A stretch of DNA of 64,000 nucleotides from the NCBI RefSeq assembly GCF_048569485.1, contig NC_134354.1, positions 396,314,170 to 396,378,169 on the forward strand, given 5' to 3'. The translations under genes were made by a program, and so were the position numbers. The stretch is from Anomaloglossus baeobatrachus (lineage: Eukaryota; Chordata; Amphibia; Anura; Aromobatidae). The notes below the pieces were generated by a model. It ran no database searches. It saw nothing but the letters and a program-made list of their open reading frames with translations, and had not been told where the DNA came from. Positions 53,859-64,000 of the stretch are shown piece after piece. The first letter of the stretch is position 1, and every line of letters begins with the position of its first letter.

Positions 53859-54925
53859 TTACAGGTGGGCAACCGCCGGATGAAGGACTCGCCTACCTAG
53901 ACTGGCATCCGCCGAAGCATAGGTATGCACCTGATAGTGTTTCGTGAAAGTGTGCAGACTAGACCAGGTAGCTGCCTGACACACCTGCTGAGCCGTCGCC
54001 CGGTGCCGCAATGCCCAGGACGCACCCACGGCTCTGGTAGAATGGGCTTTCAGCCCTGAAGGAATCGGAAGCCCAGAAGAACGGTAGGCTTCGAAAATCG
54101 GTTCCTTGATCCACCGAGCCAAGGTTGACTTGGAAGCCTGCAACCCCTTACGCTGTCCAGCGACAAGGACAAAGAGCGCATCAGAACGGCGCAGTGGCGC
54201 CGTGCGAGACACGTAGATCCGGAGTGCTCTCACTAGATCTAACAAATGCAAATCCTTTTCACATTGGTGAATTGGATGAGGGCAAAATGAAGGTAAGGAG
54301 ATATCCTGATTGAGATGAAAAGGGGACACCACCTTAGGGAGAAAGTCCGGGACCGGACGCAGCACCACCTTATCCTGGTGAAATACCAGGAAGGGGGCTT
54401 TGCATGACAGCGCTGCAAGCTCTGACACTCTTCGGAGTGATGTAACTGCCACTAGAAATGCCACCTTCTGCGAAAGACGTGATAGAGAGACATCCCGCAG
54501 AGGCTCAAAAGGTGGTTTCTGAAGAGCCCGTAGAACCCTGTTGAGATCCCAGGGTTCCAGCGGCCGCTTGTAAGGTGGGACTATGTGGCAAACTCCCTGC
54601 AGGAACGTGCGGACCTGCGGAAGCCTGGCTAGACGCTTTTGAAAAAACACGGAAAGCGCCGATACTTGTCCCTTGAGAGAGCCGAGAGACAAACCCTTGT
54701 CCATTCCGGATTGAAGGAAGGAAAGAAACGTGGGTAAGGCAAACGGCCAGGGGGTAAACCCCTTATCAGAGCACCAGGCTAAGAAGATCCTCCAAGCCCT
54801 GTGATAGATCTTGGCTGACGTTGGTTTCCTGGCCTGTCTCATAGTGGCAATGACGTCTTGAGATAACCCTGAGGACGCTAGGAGCCAGGACTCAATGGCC
54901 ACACAGTCAGGTTGAGGGCCGCAGA
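53859..54925 (-). CDS. DIRS-2 tyrosine recombinase
   Basis: C-terminal ~355 codons of an open frame. [31 protein letters not shown], catalytic [14 protein letters not shown], and [17 protein letters not shown] with the Tyr. The upstream continuation of the frame is a shadow of RT/RNase H. A fossil entry. Confidence 0.85.
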
Positions 54926-56535
54926 ATTCAGATGGAAAAATGGCCCTTGAGACAGCAAGTCTGGTCGGTCTGGGAGCGCCCACGGTTGACCCACCGTGAG
55001 GTGCCACAGGTCCGGGTACCACGACCTCCTCGGCCAGTCTGGAGCGACGAGGATGGCGCGGCGGCAGTCGGACCTGATCTTGCGCAACACTCTGGGCAGC
55101 ATTGCCAGAGGAGGGAATACATAAGGCGGTCGAAACTGCGACCAATCCTGAACTAATGCGTCCGCCGCCAGAGCTCTGTGATCCTGAGACCGTGCCATGA
55201 ATGCCGGGACTTTGTTGTTGTGCCGAGACGCCATGAGATCGACGTCCGGCGCTCCCCAGCGGCAACAGATCTCTTGAAACACGTCCGGGTGAAGAGACCA
55301 TTCCCCTGCGTCCATGCCCTGGCGACTGAGAAAGTCTGCTTCCCAGTTTTCTACGCCCGGGATGTGAACCGCGGAGATGGTGGAGGCTGTGGCCTCCGCC
55401 CACAGCAGAATCCGCCGAACTTCTTGGAAGGCTTGACGACTGCGAGTGACGCCCTGGTGGTTGATGTACGCGACCGCCGTGGCGTTGTCCGACTGTATGC
55501 GGATCTGCCTGCCCTCCAGCCACCGATGGAAAGCCTTTAGGGCTAGATACACTGCCCTTATCTCCAGAACATTGATCTGAAGGGAGGACTCTGTCGGAGT
55601 CCATGTTCCCTGAGCCTTGTGGTGGAGAAAAACCGCTCCCCACCCTGACAGACTCGCGTCCGTCGTGACCACAGCCCAGGATGGGGGCAGGAAAGATTTT
55701 CCCTTCGACAGAGAAGTGGGAAGAAGCCACCACTGAAGTGACGTCTTGGTTGCCAGAGAAAGAGAGACGTTCCTGTCTAAGGACGTCGACCTCTTGTCCC
55801 ATTTGCGGAGAATGTCCCATTGGAGTGGACGCAGATGAAACTGCGCAAAGGGAACTGCCTCCATTGCTGCCACCATCTTCCCCAGGAAGTGCATGAGGCG
55901 CCTCAAGGGGTGTGACTGGGCCCGAAGGAGAGATTGCACCCCTGTTTGCAGCGAACGCTGTTTGTCCAGCGGTAGCTTGACTATCACTGAGAGAGTATGA
56001 AACTCCATCCCGAGGTAAGTCAGTGATTGGGTCGGAGTCAATTTTGACTTTGGGAAATTGATGATCCACCCGAACCTCTGGAGAGTCTCCAGAGCAACGG
56101 TCAGACTGTATTGACATGCCACCCAGGAGGGTGCCTTGACTAGAAGATCGTCTAAGTACGGGATCACCGCGTGGCCCTGAGAGTGTAGGACTGCCACAAC
56201 GGAAGCCATGACCTTGGTGAAGACCCGTGGGGCTGTCGCCAGGCCGAAAGGCAGTGCCACAAACTGAAGGTGTTCGTCCCCAATGGCGAAACGCAGGAAG
56301 CGTTGATGCTCTGGAGCGATCGGCACATGGAGATAGGCATCCCTGATGTCGATTGATGCTAGGAAGTCTCCTTGGGACATTGAAGCGATGACAGAGCGGA
56401 GGGATTCCATGCGAAACCGCCTGGTTCTCACATGTCTGTTGAGCAATTTGAGGTCCAAAACGGGACGGAATGAACCGTCCTTTTTTGGCACCACGAACAG
56501 GTTGGAGTAAAAACCGCGACCACGTTCCTGAAGGG
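54878..56535 (-). CDS. DIRS-2 RT and RNase H
   Basis: [38 protein letters not shown], catalytic [14 protein letters not shown]. RNase [53 protein letters not shown]. The frame is open to 57025, but I place the domain from about 56535. A fossil entry. Confidence 0.85.
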
Positions 56536-56774
56536 GAACGGGAATCACAACTCCTTCTGTCTTCAGAGTGTCCACCGCCTGAAAAAGTGCAACGGTTCGC
56601 TCGGGGGGCGGAGATGTTCTGAAAAAACGAGTCGGAGGACGAGAGCTGAACTCTATCCTGTAACCGTGAGACAGAATTAACCTCACCCATCGGTCTTGGA
56701 CATGTGGCCACCAGGCGTCGCAAAAGCGGGAGAGCCTGCCACCGACCGAGGATGCGGTTTGGGGAGGCCGAAAG

Positions 56775-58310
56775 TCATGAGGAAGCCGCCTTGGAGACGG
56801 TGCCTCCGGCGGTCTTTGGAGGACGTGACTTAGACCGCCATGCAGAAGAGTTTCTCTGGCTCTTCTGTGGCCTGTTGGACGAGGAGGATTGGGATCTGGC
56901 TGAAGGCCGAAAGGACCGAAACCTCGCTTGAATTTTTCGTTGCTGAGGTCTCTTTGGTTTGGGCTGGGGTAAGGACGAGTCCTTTCCCTTGGATTGCTTA
57001 ATAATTTCATCCAATTGCTCGCCAAACAGTCGGTCGTCAGAAAAAGGCAAACCGGTCAAGAACTTCTTGGAAACAGAGTCTGCCTTCCATTCGCGTAGCC
57101 ACATGGCCCTGCGGACTGCCACTGAATTGGCGGATGCTACCGCTGTACGGCTAGCCGAGTCCAGGACAGCATTCATGGCGTAGGATGAAAATACCGACGC
57201 CTGAGAAGTCAAAGACGCTACTTGCGGAGCAGAGGTACGGGTGACCGCATTAATCTCAGACAGACAAGCTGAGATAGCCTGGAGTGCCCACACTGCTGCA
57301 AAGGCTGGGGCAAAGGACGCGCCTATGGCTTCATAGATGGATTTCATTAGGAGCTCTATCTGCCTGTCCGTGGCATCCTTGAGCGATGAACCGTCAGCCA
57401 CTGCTACCACGGATCTAGCCGCCAGTCTAGAGACTGGAGGATCCACCTTAGGACATTGAGCCCAACCCTTAACTACGTCAGGGGGGAAGGGATAACGTGT
57501 GTCATTAAGGCGTTTAGTAAAGTGCTTGTCCGGGAAAGCCCTGTGCTTCTGGACAGCATCTCTGAAGTTAGAGTGATCGAAGAAAGCACTCCGTGTACGT
57601 TTGGGAAACCTAAATTGGTGCTTCTCCTGCTGTGGAGCCGACTCCTCCACAGGTAGAGGCGGGGGAGATAGATCTAGCACCTGGTTGATGGACGCTATAA
57701 GGTCATTTACTATGGCGTCCCCTTCAGGTGTATCAAGATTGAGAGCAACATCAGGGTCAGAGTCCTGGGCTGCTACGTCCGCCTCATCCTCTAGAGAGTC
57801 CTCAAGCTGAGACCCCGAACAGCGTGATGAAGTCGGGGAAGATTCTAAGCGAGCCCGCTTAGCCGGTCTGGGACTGCGGTCCGTGCCGGAGTCCTCCACG
57901 TAATAACTAGAGGCCATCCCAGGAGCACGCTTCGTCGCAGACCGAGAGGGGCCTGGGGGCGATCCCGCAGTGCCCGGGGCCTGAGTAAGGGCCGGTCTGG
58001 ACTGCAAGACTTCTAGAATCTTAGCAGACCATTTGTCCATAGATTGAGCCATGGATTGTGAAAGTGACTCAGAGAGTTTCTCAGCTAAAACTGCAAACTC
58101 TGTCCCTGCCACCTGCACAGGGGTAGCCGGCGGTTCTACCAGGGCCGAGGGTCCCCCCAGTGCCCCAGGCTCCGGCTGAGCGAGTGCCACAGGGCCCGAG
58201 CATTGTTCACAGTGAGGGTAGGTGGAACCTGCAGGTAGCATAGCCGCACAAGAGGTACAGGTTGCAAAATAACCCTGTGTCTTGGCACCCTTGCTCCTTG
58301 TGAACGACAT
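56775..58310 (-). CDS. DIRS-2 gag-like protein
   Basis: About 512 codons from MSFTRSKGAKTQGYF. N-terminal cysteine pairs (CTSCAAMLPAGSTYPHCEQC), proline/serine-rich and acidic middle, helical part with ARSVVAVADGSSLKDATDRQ, and an arginine-rich C-terminus that may bind nucleic acid (inference). Parallel to the first half of the DIRS-1 polyprotein. A fossil entry. Confidence 0.8.
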   Translation of the reverse strand: MSFTRSKGAKTQGYFATCTSCAAMLPAGSTYPHCEQCSGPVALAQPEPGALGGPSALVEPPATPVQVAGTEFAVLAEKLSESLSQSMAQSMDKWSAKILEVLQSRPALTQAPGTAGSPPGPSRSATKRAPGMASSYYVEDSGTDRSPRPAKRARLESSPTSSRCSGSQLEDSLEDEADVAAQDSDPDVALNLDTPEGDAIVNDLIASINQVLDLSPPPLPVEESAPQQEKHQFRFPKRTRSAFFDHSNFRDAVQKHRAFPDKHFTKRLNDTRYPFPPDVVKGWAQCPKVDPPVSRLAARSVVAVADGSSLKDATDRQIELLMKSIYEAIGASFAPAFAAVWALQAISACLSEINAVTRTSAPQVASLTSQASVFSSYAMNAVLDSASRTAVASANSVAVRRAMWLREWKADSVSKKFLTGLPFSDDRLFGEQLDEIIKQSKGKDSSLPQPKPKRPQQRKIQARFRSFRPSARSQSSSSNRPQKSQRNSSAWRSKSRPPKTAGGTVSKAASS

Positions 58311-59385
58311 GTTGTCACCCAGGAGAATGATCACTGAGGGATATATAGCCACAAGCTAACAGTACAGCAGAACCGAGACAATGTATACAAATAAATATAT
58401 ATATATATACAGTTCGGCACTCTAGGGGTACCAGCACCGGGTGACCGGTGTGGCTTACCGACCGCACAAGCGGTGTGTGGCCACCAGATTCCCAGCCTCG
58501 GGTCTCCCAGAGCTGCAGCCAGAAGTCCTCCACCGGCAGAATGTGCTTAAAAACATGGCCGTCGGCGTTCACAGGGGAGGAGGGAGCCGTGGGCATAACT
58601 ACAAAAGTGCGGGAATCTGGTGCCCCAGAGTGATTAGTGAGGGGGGAGGAGGACAGCTAAGTGTGCTCCAGCCCTCACTGTCGGCGTCAGACCGACCGTC
58701 CCGCCCTTTCCCCTGACTGGCAGGCCCGGGGGCGGGAGTTCAATGCACTAGGCCGCAAAAGCCGGGGACTAAAGTTAAAACCGCAGCCGGCAAGCAGGCG
58801 CGGTCGGCGCGGTAGTCCCGGTCTCATACCAACACCGCAGTCGCTGCAGCGTCTGAGGCCAAGGTGCTCCATGCACCGTCCCCAAGGGGACCCAGAGTAC
58901 CTGTAGATGCAGGGCCATGTCCCTGATGATACTCAGTCTCCTGTCCGTCAGAATCCCACAGGGGCTGCGGAGGGAGCCCGGTCCCAGTGCCTGGATGACC
59001 GGATAGGATCCCACTTCTCCCAGAGCCCCTAAGGGATGGGGAAGGAAAACGGCATGTGGCTCCGGCCTGTGTACCCGCAATGGGTACCTCAACCTTAACA
59101 ACACCGCCGACTTAGTGGGGTGAGAAGGGAGCATGCCGGGGGCCCTGTTAGGGGCCCTCTTTTCTTCCATCCGATACAATCAGCAGCTGCTGCTGACTAA
59201 AATGGGAGCATGAGTGAATGTGTGCCTCCTTCAACACAAAGCATAAAAACTGAGGAGCCCGTGATGCACGGGGGGTGTATAGGCAGAGGGGAGGGGTTAC
59301 ACTTTTTAAAGTGTAATACTTTGTGTGGCCTCCGGAGGCAGTAGCTATACACCCAATTGTCTGGGTCTCCCAATGGAGCGACAAA

Positions 59386-60187
59386 GAAATTCCCTTCTTC
59401 TTTGTCGCTCCATTGGGAGACCCAGACAATTGGGACGTCCAAGAGCAGTCCCTGGGTGGGTAAAAGAATACCTCAATAAAAAGAGCCGAAAAAACGGCCC
59501 CCTCTTACAGGTGGGCAACCGCCGCATGAAGGACTCGCCTACCTAGACTGGCGTCTGCCGAAGCATAGGTATGCACTTGATAGTGTTTCGTGAAAGTGTG
59601 CAGACTAGACCACGTAGCTGCCTGAATTCAGCAGCTGCCGCGGCTTCCGGGAAGAAGGTGCGCTCCCTGCACAGTCCCCTATGGGGACACAGAGTACCTT
59701 TGAGTTGCAGGGCCCGGTCCCTGAGGTTGAAGAGGCTCCGGTCCGGCAGGTTCCCACAGGGGCTGCGGATGGAGCACGGTCCCAGTAAATGGTTGATCGC
59801 TTAGGATCCCACTTCTCCCAGAGCCGCTTAAGGGATGGTGAAGGAGACGGCATGTGGCTCCAGCCTCTGTACCCGCAATGGGTACTTCAACCTTAACAAC
59901 ACCGCCGACGTAGTGGGGTGAGAAGGGAACATGCCGGGGGCCCCGTGGGGGCCCTCTTTTCTTCCAACCGACATAACTAAGTTGAGAATGCATGAGTGAA
60001 TGTGTGCCTCCTTCCACACAAAGCATAAAACTGAGGAGCCCGTGATCCACGGGAGGGTGTATAGGCAGAGGGGAGGGGTTACACTTTTTAAAGTGTAATA
60101 CTTTGTGTGGCCTCCGGAGGCAGAAGCTATACACCCAATTGTCTGGGTCTCCAATTGTCTGGGTCTCCCAATGGAGCGACAAAGAAA
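59386..60187 (-). mobile_element. DIRS-2b, internally deleted DIRS copy
   Basis: A fossil. Starts in the right half of an internal complementary region (59386-59440), continues with the end of a recombinase gene (to about 59630), then jumps to leader sequence and a right inverted end (about 60010-60187). Gag, RT and RNase H are absent. It directly abuts the right end of DIRS-2. Closely similar to DIRS-2, so not much older. Confidence 0.75.
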
Positions 60188-60200
60188 TACAATATTTGAC

Positions 60201-60382
60201 AAGGTATGTTCGGTATACATTTGGAGATAAATGGCTCCCTCCATGTTGGCTGAGCACTCCTCCATCTGTCAAAGGCTCTTCAATTAGAGCTAGATCATAC
60301 CTGGCTTTTACATTTGTAGGCCTAATCCCAGGAGAGGTAAGACTTTTAGTGTATGTTCCTGTCTTAAGAGAGTTCTTTGTTG
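60201..60382 (-). CDS. tbc1d32: Probable further tbc1d32 exon
   Basis: 182 nt minus-strand frame: CA then 60 codons with KTGTYTKSLTSPGIRPTNVK, ARYDLALIEEPLTDGGVL and SQHGGSHLSPNVYRTYL. The acceptor CATCTGCCAG is good. The frame ends in phase 0 before GTCAAA, which fits the next exon (50527) in phase but is a poor donor, so the true right junction is uncertain. It lies 14 bp from the end of the DIRS block. Peptide character and position fit the host gene. Confidence 0.55.
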
Positions 60383-60540
60383 CTGGCAGATGGGCTCACG
60401 CAATTTAATCAAAATTTGCTCTAACAACCAATATATAAGTACAGTCTACATAGCAGTAATGCACGGGTCTCAAACTCGGCTGGGTGTATGGGCCGCACAT
60501 AGAAAAAAAATTATTTGGGGGAGCCGCATTCTTTGCAGGA
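60383..60540. other. Intron with hAT-like remnant
   Basis: GGGTCTCAAACTCGGCTGGG and GGGCCGCACATAG (60464-60501) resemble the start of Charlie-type hAT MITEs common in vertebrates. DIRS-3 begins right after, so it may have inserted within this remnant. Confidence 0.45.
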
Positions 60541-61028
60541 CAAAGAAGGGAATTTTGTTTACTTACCGTAAATTCCTTTTCTTCTAGCTCCAATTGGGAG
60601 ACCCAGACAGTGGGTGTATAGCTACTGCCTCTGGAGGCCGCACAAAGAACTACACTTAAAAGTGTAAGGCCCCTCCCCTTCTGGCTATACACCCTCCCGT
60701 AGGAGTACGGATTCCTCAGTTTTAGTACCAAAGCAAGAAGGAGGAAAGCCAATAACAGTTTCAAAAACAAATTCAATCCGATAACAAGATCGGAGAACTT
60801 AAGAAACAACATGAACAACATGTGCACCCGAAAAACGAAACCCTAAGAACAAATAGGGCGGGTGCTGGGTCTCCCAATTGGAGCTAGAAGAAAAGGAATT
60901 TACGGTAAGTAAACAAAATTCCCTTCTTTTTCGCTCCTAATTGGGAGACCCAGACAGTGGGACGTCCAAAAGCAGTCCCTGGGTGGGTAAAAAGATACCA
61001 CATGAACGGGCTGTCAGACAGCCTCTTC

Positions 61029-62100
61029 CTACAGGTGGGCCACCGCCGCCTGAAGGACCTGTCTACCTAGGCTGGCATCTGCCGAAGCGTAGGTATGCAC
61101 TTGATAGTGTTTGGTAAACGTGTGCAGACTCGACCAGGTAGCCGCCTGGCACACTTGCTGAGCCGTAGCCTGATGCCGCAATGCCCAGGACGCACCCACG
61201 GCTCTGGTAGAATGGGCCTTCAGTCCAGATGGGATCGGAAGCCCAGCAGAACGGTATGTGTGAAGAATTGGTTCCTTGATCCACCGCGCCAGGGTGGATT
61301 TGGAAGCTTGCGATCCCTTATGCTGACCAGCGACTAGGACAAAGAGCGCATCAGAACGGCGTAGAGACGCCGTGCGAGAAATGTAAATCCTGAGTGCTCT
61401 CACCAGGTCCAACAGATGTAAACCCTTTTCAAATTGGTGAACTGGATGCGGACACAAAGATGGCAAAGTGATATCCTGATTGAGATGAAAGGAAGAAACC
61501 ACCTTGGGAGAAAACTCTGGAATTGGACGCAGTACTACCTTGTCTTGGTGAAACACCAGGAAGGGAGATTTGCAAGATAACGCCGCTAGCTCGGACACTC
61601 TTCGAAGAGACGTGACCGCCACAAGAAAAACTACCTTTTGTGAAAGCCGAGAAAGGGGAACCTCTTTCAAAGGCTCGAAAGGCGGCTTCTGGAGAGCAAT
61701 GAGAACCTTGTTCAGATCCCAGGGTTCCAATGGCCGTCTGTAAGGAGGAACGATATGACAAACTCCTTGGAGAAACGTGCGTACTTTAGAAAGCCGTGCC
61801 AAGCGCTTCTGAAAGAATACGGATAGCGCGGAGACTTGACCCTTAAGCGAGCTAAGCGACAAACCTTTTTCCAACCCAGACTGCAGGAAGGAAAGAAAAA
61901 TTGGCAATGCAAATGGCCAGGGAGAAAACCCTTGAGCCAAGCACCACGCTAAGAATATCTTCCACGTCCTGTGATAGATCTTAGCTGAGGATGGTTTTCT
62001 AGCCTGTCTCATTGTGGCAACAACTTCATGAGATAAACCTGAGGCCGCTAGGATCCAGGACTCAATGGCCACACAGTCAGGTTCAGGGCCGCAGAATTCA
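61029..62100 (-). CDS. DIRS-3 tyrosine recombinase
   Basis: C-terminal ~355 codons of an open frame, with [45 protein letters not shown] and [18 protein letters not shown] fossil entry. Confidence 0.85.
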
Positions 62101-63640
62101 GATGGAAAAACGGCCCTTGAGACAGCAAATCTGGACGGTTTGGTAGTGTCCACGGTTGGCCTACCGTGAGATGCCACAGATCCGGGTACCACGACCTTCT
62201 TGGCCAATCTGGAGCGACGAGTATGGCTCGATGGCAGTCGGACTTGATTTTCCGGAGAACTCTGGGTAACAATGCTAGAGGTGGGAACACATAGGGGAGT
62301 CGGAATTGCGACCAATCCTGAACCAAGGCGTCTGCCGCCAGCGCTCGGTGATCGTGAGACCGTGCCATGAAAACTGGGACCTTGTTGTTGTGCCGTGACG
62401 CCATCAGATCGACGTCCGGCGTCCCCCAGCGGCAACAGATCTGCTGAAACACGTCCGGGTGAAGGGACCATTCTCCTGCGTCCATGCCCTGGCGACTGAG
62501 AAAGTCTGCTTCCCAGTTTTCCACGCCTGGGATGTGAACTGCGGATATGGTGGACGCTCTGCTTTCCACCCACGTCAAAATCCGCTGGACTTCTTGAAAA
62601 GCTTGGCGACTGCGTGTTCCCCCTTGGTGGTTGATGTATGCCACCACCGTGGAATTGTCCGACTGAATCCGAATCTGCTTGCCTTCCAGCCATTGTTGGA
62701 AGGCTCGCAGGGCAAGATAGATTGCTCTGATTTCCAGAACATTGATCTGCAGGGTGGACTCTTCCTGAGTCCACGTCCCCTGAGCCCTGTGGTGGAGAAA
62801 CACCGCTCCCCACCCTGATAGGCTCGCATCCGTCGTGACCACTGCCCAGGACGGGGGAAGGAACGACTTTCCCTGTGACAATGAGGTGGGGAGAAGCCAC
62901 CAACGCAGAGAGTCCTTGGCAGTCTGAGAGAGGGAGACAGTCCTGTCGAGGGACGTCGATTTCCCATCCCATTGGCGTAGAATGTCCCATTGTAGAGGGC
63001 GCAGATGAAACTGCGCGAACGGGACTGCCTCCATTGCTGCTACCATCTTTCCTAGGAAATGCATGAGGCGCCTCAGTGAGTGCGACTGGCTCTGAAGGAG
63101 AGATTGCACTCCAGTCCGTAGCGAGCACTGCTTGTCCAGTGGAAGCCTCACTATCGCTGAGAGAGTATGAAACTCCATGCCAAGATAAGTCAGAGATTGG
63201 GTCGGGGTTAGATGAGACTTTGGAAAGTTGATAATCCACCCGAAACTCTGGAGAGTGTCTAGTGCCACCTTCAGACTGTGTTGGCATGCCTCTTGAGAGG
63301 GTGCCTTTATAAGCAGGTCGTCTAGATACGGGATGACCGAGTGACCCTGCGAGTGCAGAACAGCTACTACTGCTGCCATGACTTTGGTGAAGACCCGGGG
63401 GGCTGTTGCCAGACCGAAAGGTAACGCTACGAACTGTAGGTGTTCGTCGTGTATGACGAAGCGTAGGAAACGCTGATGCTCTGGTGCAATCGGCACGTGG
63501 AGATACGCATCTTTGATATCTATTGATGCTAGAAAATCTCCTTGAGACATTGAGGCTATGACGGAGCGTAGGGATTCCATCCGGAACCTCCTGACTTTTA
63601 CGTGTCTGTTGAGCAACTTTAGATCCAGGACGGGTCGCAA
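62048..63640 (-). CDS. DIRS-3 RT and RNase H
   Basis: 530 codons: [37 protein letters not shown], catalytic [14 protein letters not shown], then [17 protein letters not shown] and [17 protein letters not shown] of RNase H. A fossil entry. Confidence 0.85.
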   Translation of the reverse strand: MRPVLDLKLLNRHVKVRRFRMESLRSVIASMSQGDFLASIDIKDAYLHVPIAPEHQRFLRFVIHDEHLQFVALPFGLATAPRVFTKVMAAVVAVLHSQGHSVIPYLDDLLIKAPSQEACQHSLKVALDTLQSFGWIINFPKSHLTPTQSLTYLGMEFHTLSAIVRLPLDKQCSLRTGVQSLLQSQSHSLRRLMHFLGKMVAAMEAVPFAQFHLRPLQWDILRQWDGKSTSLDRTVSLSQTAKDSLRWWLLPTSLSQGKSFLPPSWAVVTTDASLSGWGAVFLHHRAQGTWTQEESTLQINVLEIRAIYLALRAFQQWLEGKQIRIQSDNSTVVAYINHQGGTRSRQAFQEVQRILTWVESRASTISAVHIPGVENWEADFLSRQGMDAGEWSLHPDVFQQICCRWGTPDVDLMASRHNNKVPVFMARSHDHRALAADALVQDWSQFRLPYVFPPLALLPRVLRKIKSDCHRAILVAPDWPRRSWYPDLWHLTVGQPWTLPNRPDLLSQGPFFHLNSAALNLTVWPLSPGS

Positions 63641-64000
63641 ATGTCGCCAAAGTGGGAAAGCCTCCCACCGACCGCGGGTGTGGGAATCGGAGACCGCAAG
63701 TCAGGAGGACGCCGTCTTGGCAACGGTTCCTCCGGCTGTCCTTTTTGGGCGTGACTGAGACCTCCAAGAATCTGAGCGTCTCTGGTCTTTTTGAGTCTTT
63801 TTTGACGAGGCGAATTGGGACCTGCCCGGTCCTCGAAAGGACCGATAACCAGACTGACCCTTCCTCTGTTGGGGTTTGTTTTGTCTGTGTTGCGGTAAGG
63901 ATGAGTCCTTACCCTTGGAGTGTTTGATGATTTCATCCAAACGCTCTCCAAACAATCGGTCACGAGAAAAAGGCAAATTGGTTAAGCACTTCTTGGAATG

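Larger units (their letters stand above)
53331..59385 (-). mobile_element. DIRS-2, tyrosine-recombinase retrotransposon
   Basis: A fossil entry. About 6.0 kb. Left inverted end about 53353-53535, internal complementary region about 53712-53790, right inverted end about 59210-59385. Parts on the minus strand: leader, gag-like frame, RT/RNase H frame and recombinase frame, the last two overlapping. Looks close to whole with at most a few breaks. The 53331-53352 piece to its left is half of an internal complementary region and probably belongs to the element it entered. A subfamily close to DIRS-3 and more distant from DIRS-1. Confidence 0.85.
60541..64000 (-). mobile_element. DIRS-3, partial at window edge
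   Basis: A fossil entry. Left inverted end about 60541-60720, internal complementary region about 60884-60960, then on the minus strand recombinase, RT/RNase H and the end of the gag-like region, cut by the window. At least one break between gag-like and RT parts is apparent, so this copy looks broken. The same subfamily as DIRS-2. Confidence 0.85.

Overview
The window is vertebrate nuclear DNA dominated by transposons, most likely from an amphibian and probably a frog. The evidence is the mix of full-length DIRS-type tyrosine-recombinase retrotransposons, Penelope-like elements (PLEs) with terminal repeats, Tc1-like elements, hAT, Harbinger and piggyBac MITEs and a tRNA-derived SINE, together with spliced exons of one vertebrate gene spread over tens of kilobases. 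There is no bacterial-style gene organisation.

One host gene is supported. Eight minus-strand exons (50527 down to 13201) join in perfect phase, 984 nt or 327 codons plus stop, and encode the C-terminal part of a TBC-domain protein that I recognise from memory as TBC1D32 (BROMI, 'broad-minded'), a cilium and Hedgehog-pathway protein. A ninth, less certain exon lies at 60201-60382. Nearly all intron length is transposon. The intron at 40050-45848 would be about 156 bp without its DIRS element, and the intron at 23657-38076 about 1 kb without a 13.5 kb transposon nest.

Layout. 1-462: 32-33 bp minisatellite. 560-5080: a broken PLE split by about 2.6 kb of repeat. 5676-9681: two Tc1-like copies flanking a second PLE whose 5' part is inverted. 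9690-13200: repeat remnants and microsatellites downstream of the gene. 13201-13311: last exon. 13850-21085: old, heavily decayed DIRS carrying a piggyBac-type MITE and a TA-target MITE. 22352-23656: two exons, with a SINE in the intron between them. 24439-37903: a Tc1-like element blown up by nested insertions, namely a MITE, a second Tc1 (itself holding a hAT MITE and an unclassified repeat, which holds a 3.2 kb palindromic hAT, which holds a solo LTR), a Harbinger MITE, and a young-looking PLE with two open frames, 553 bp direct terminal repeats and a 68-69 bp target duplication. 38077-40049: two exons. 40152-45794: DIRS copy that looks whole. 45849-47190: two exons. 48447-50394: hAT element with a 50 bp tandem array grown from its own end and a solo LTR inside. 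50434-50527: exon. 51062-51660: foldback MITE. 51965-53306: Tc1-like copy. 53331-60187: DIRS copy apparently inserted into the internal complementary region of a second, internally deleted DIRS. 60541-64000: third DIRS copy, cut by the window edge.

No CRISPR array, rRNA, functional tRNA or prokaryotic regulatory site is visible. The most rewarding objects are the whole-looking PLE with its upstream ORF and very long target duplication, the nested insertion stack with its exact target duplications, the hAT whose terminal 50 bp has become a tandem array, and the DIRS-within-DIRS junction. Family assignments come from motifs and memory, without database searches.
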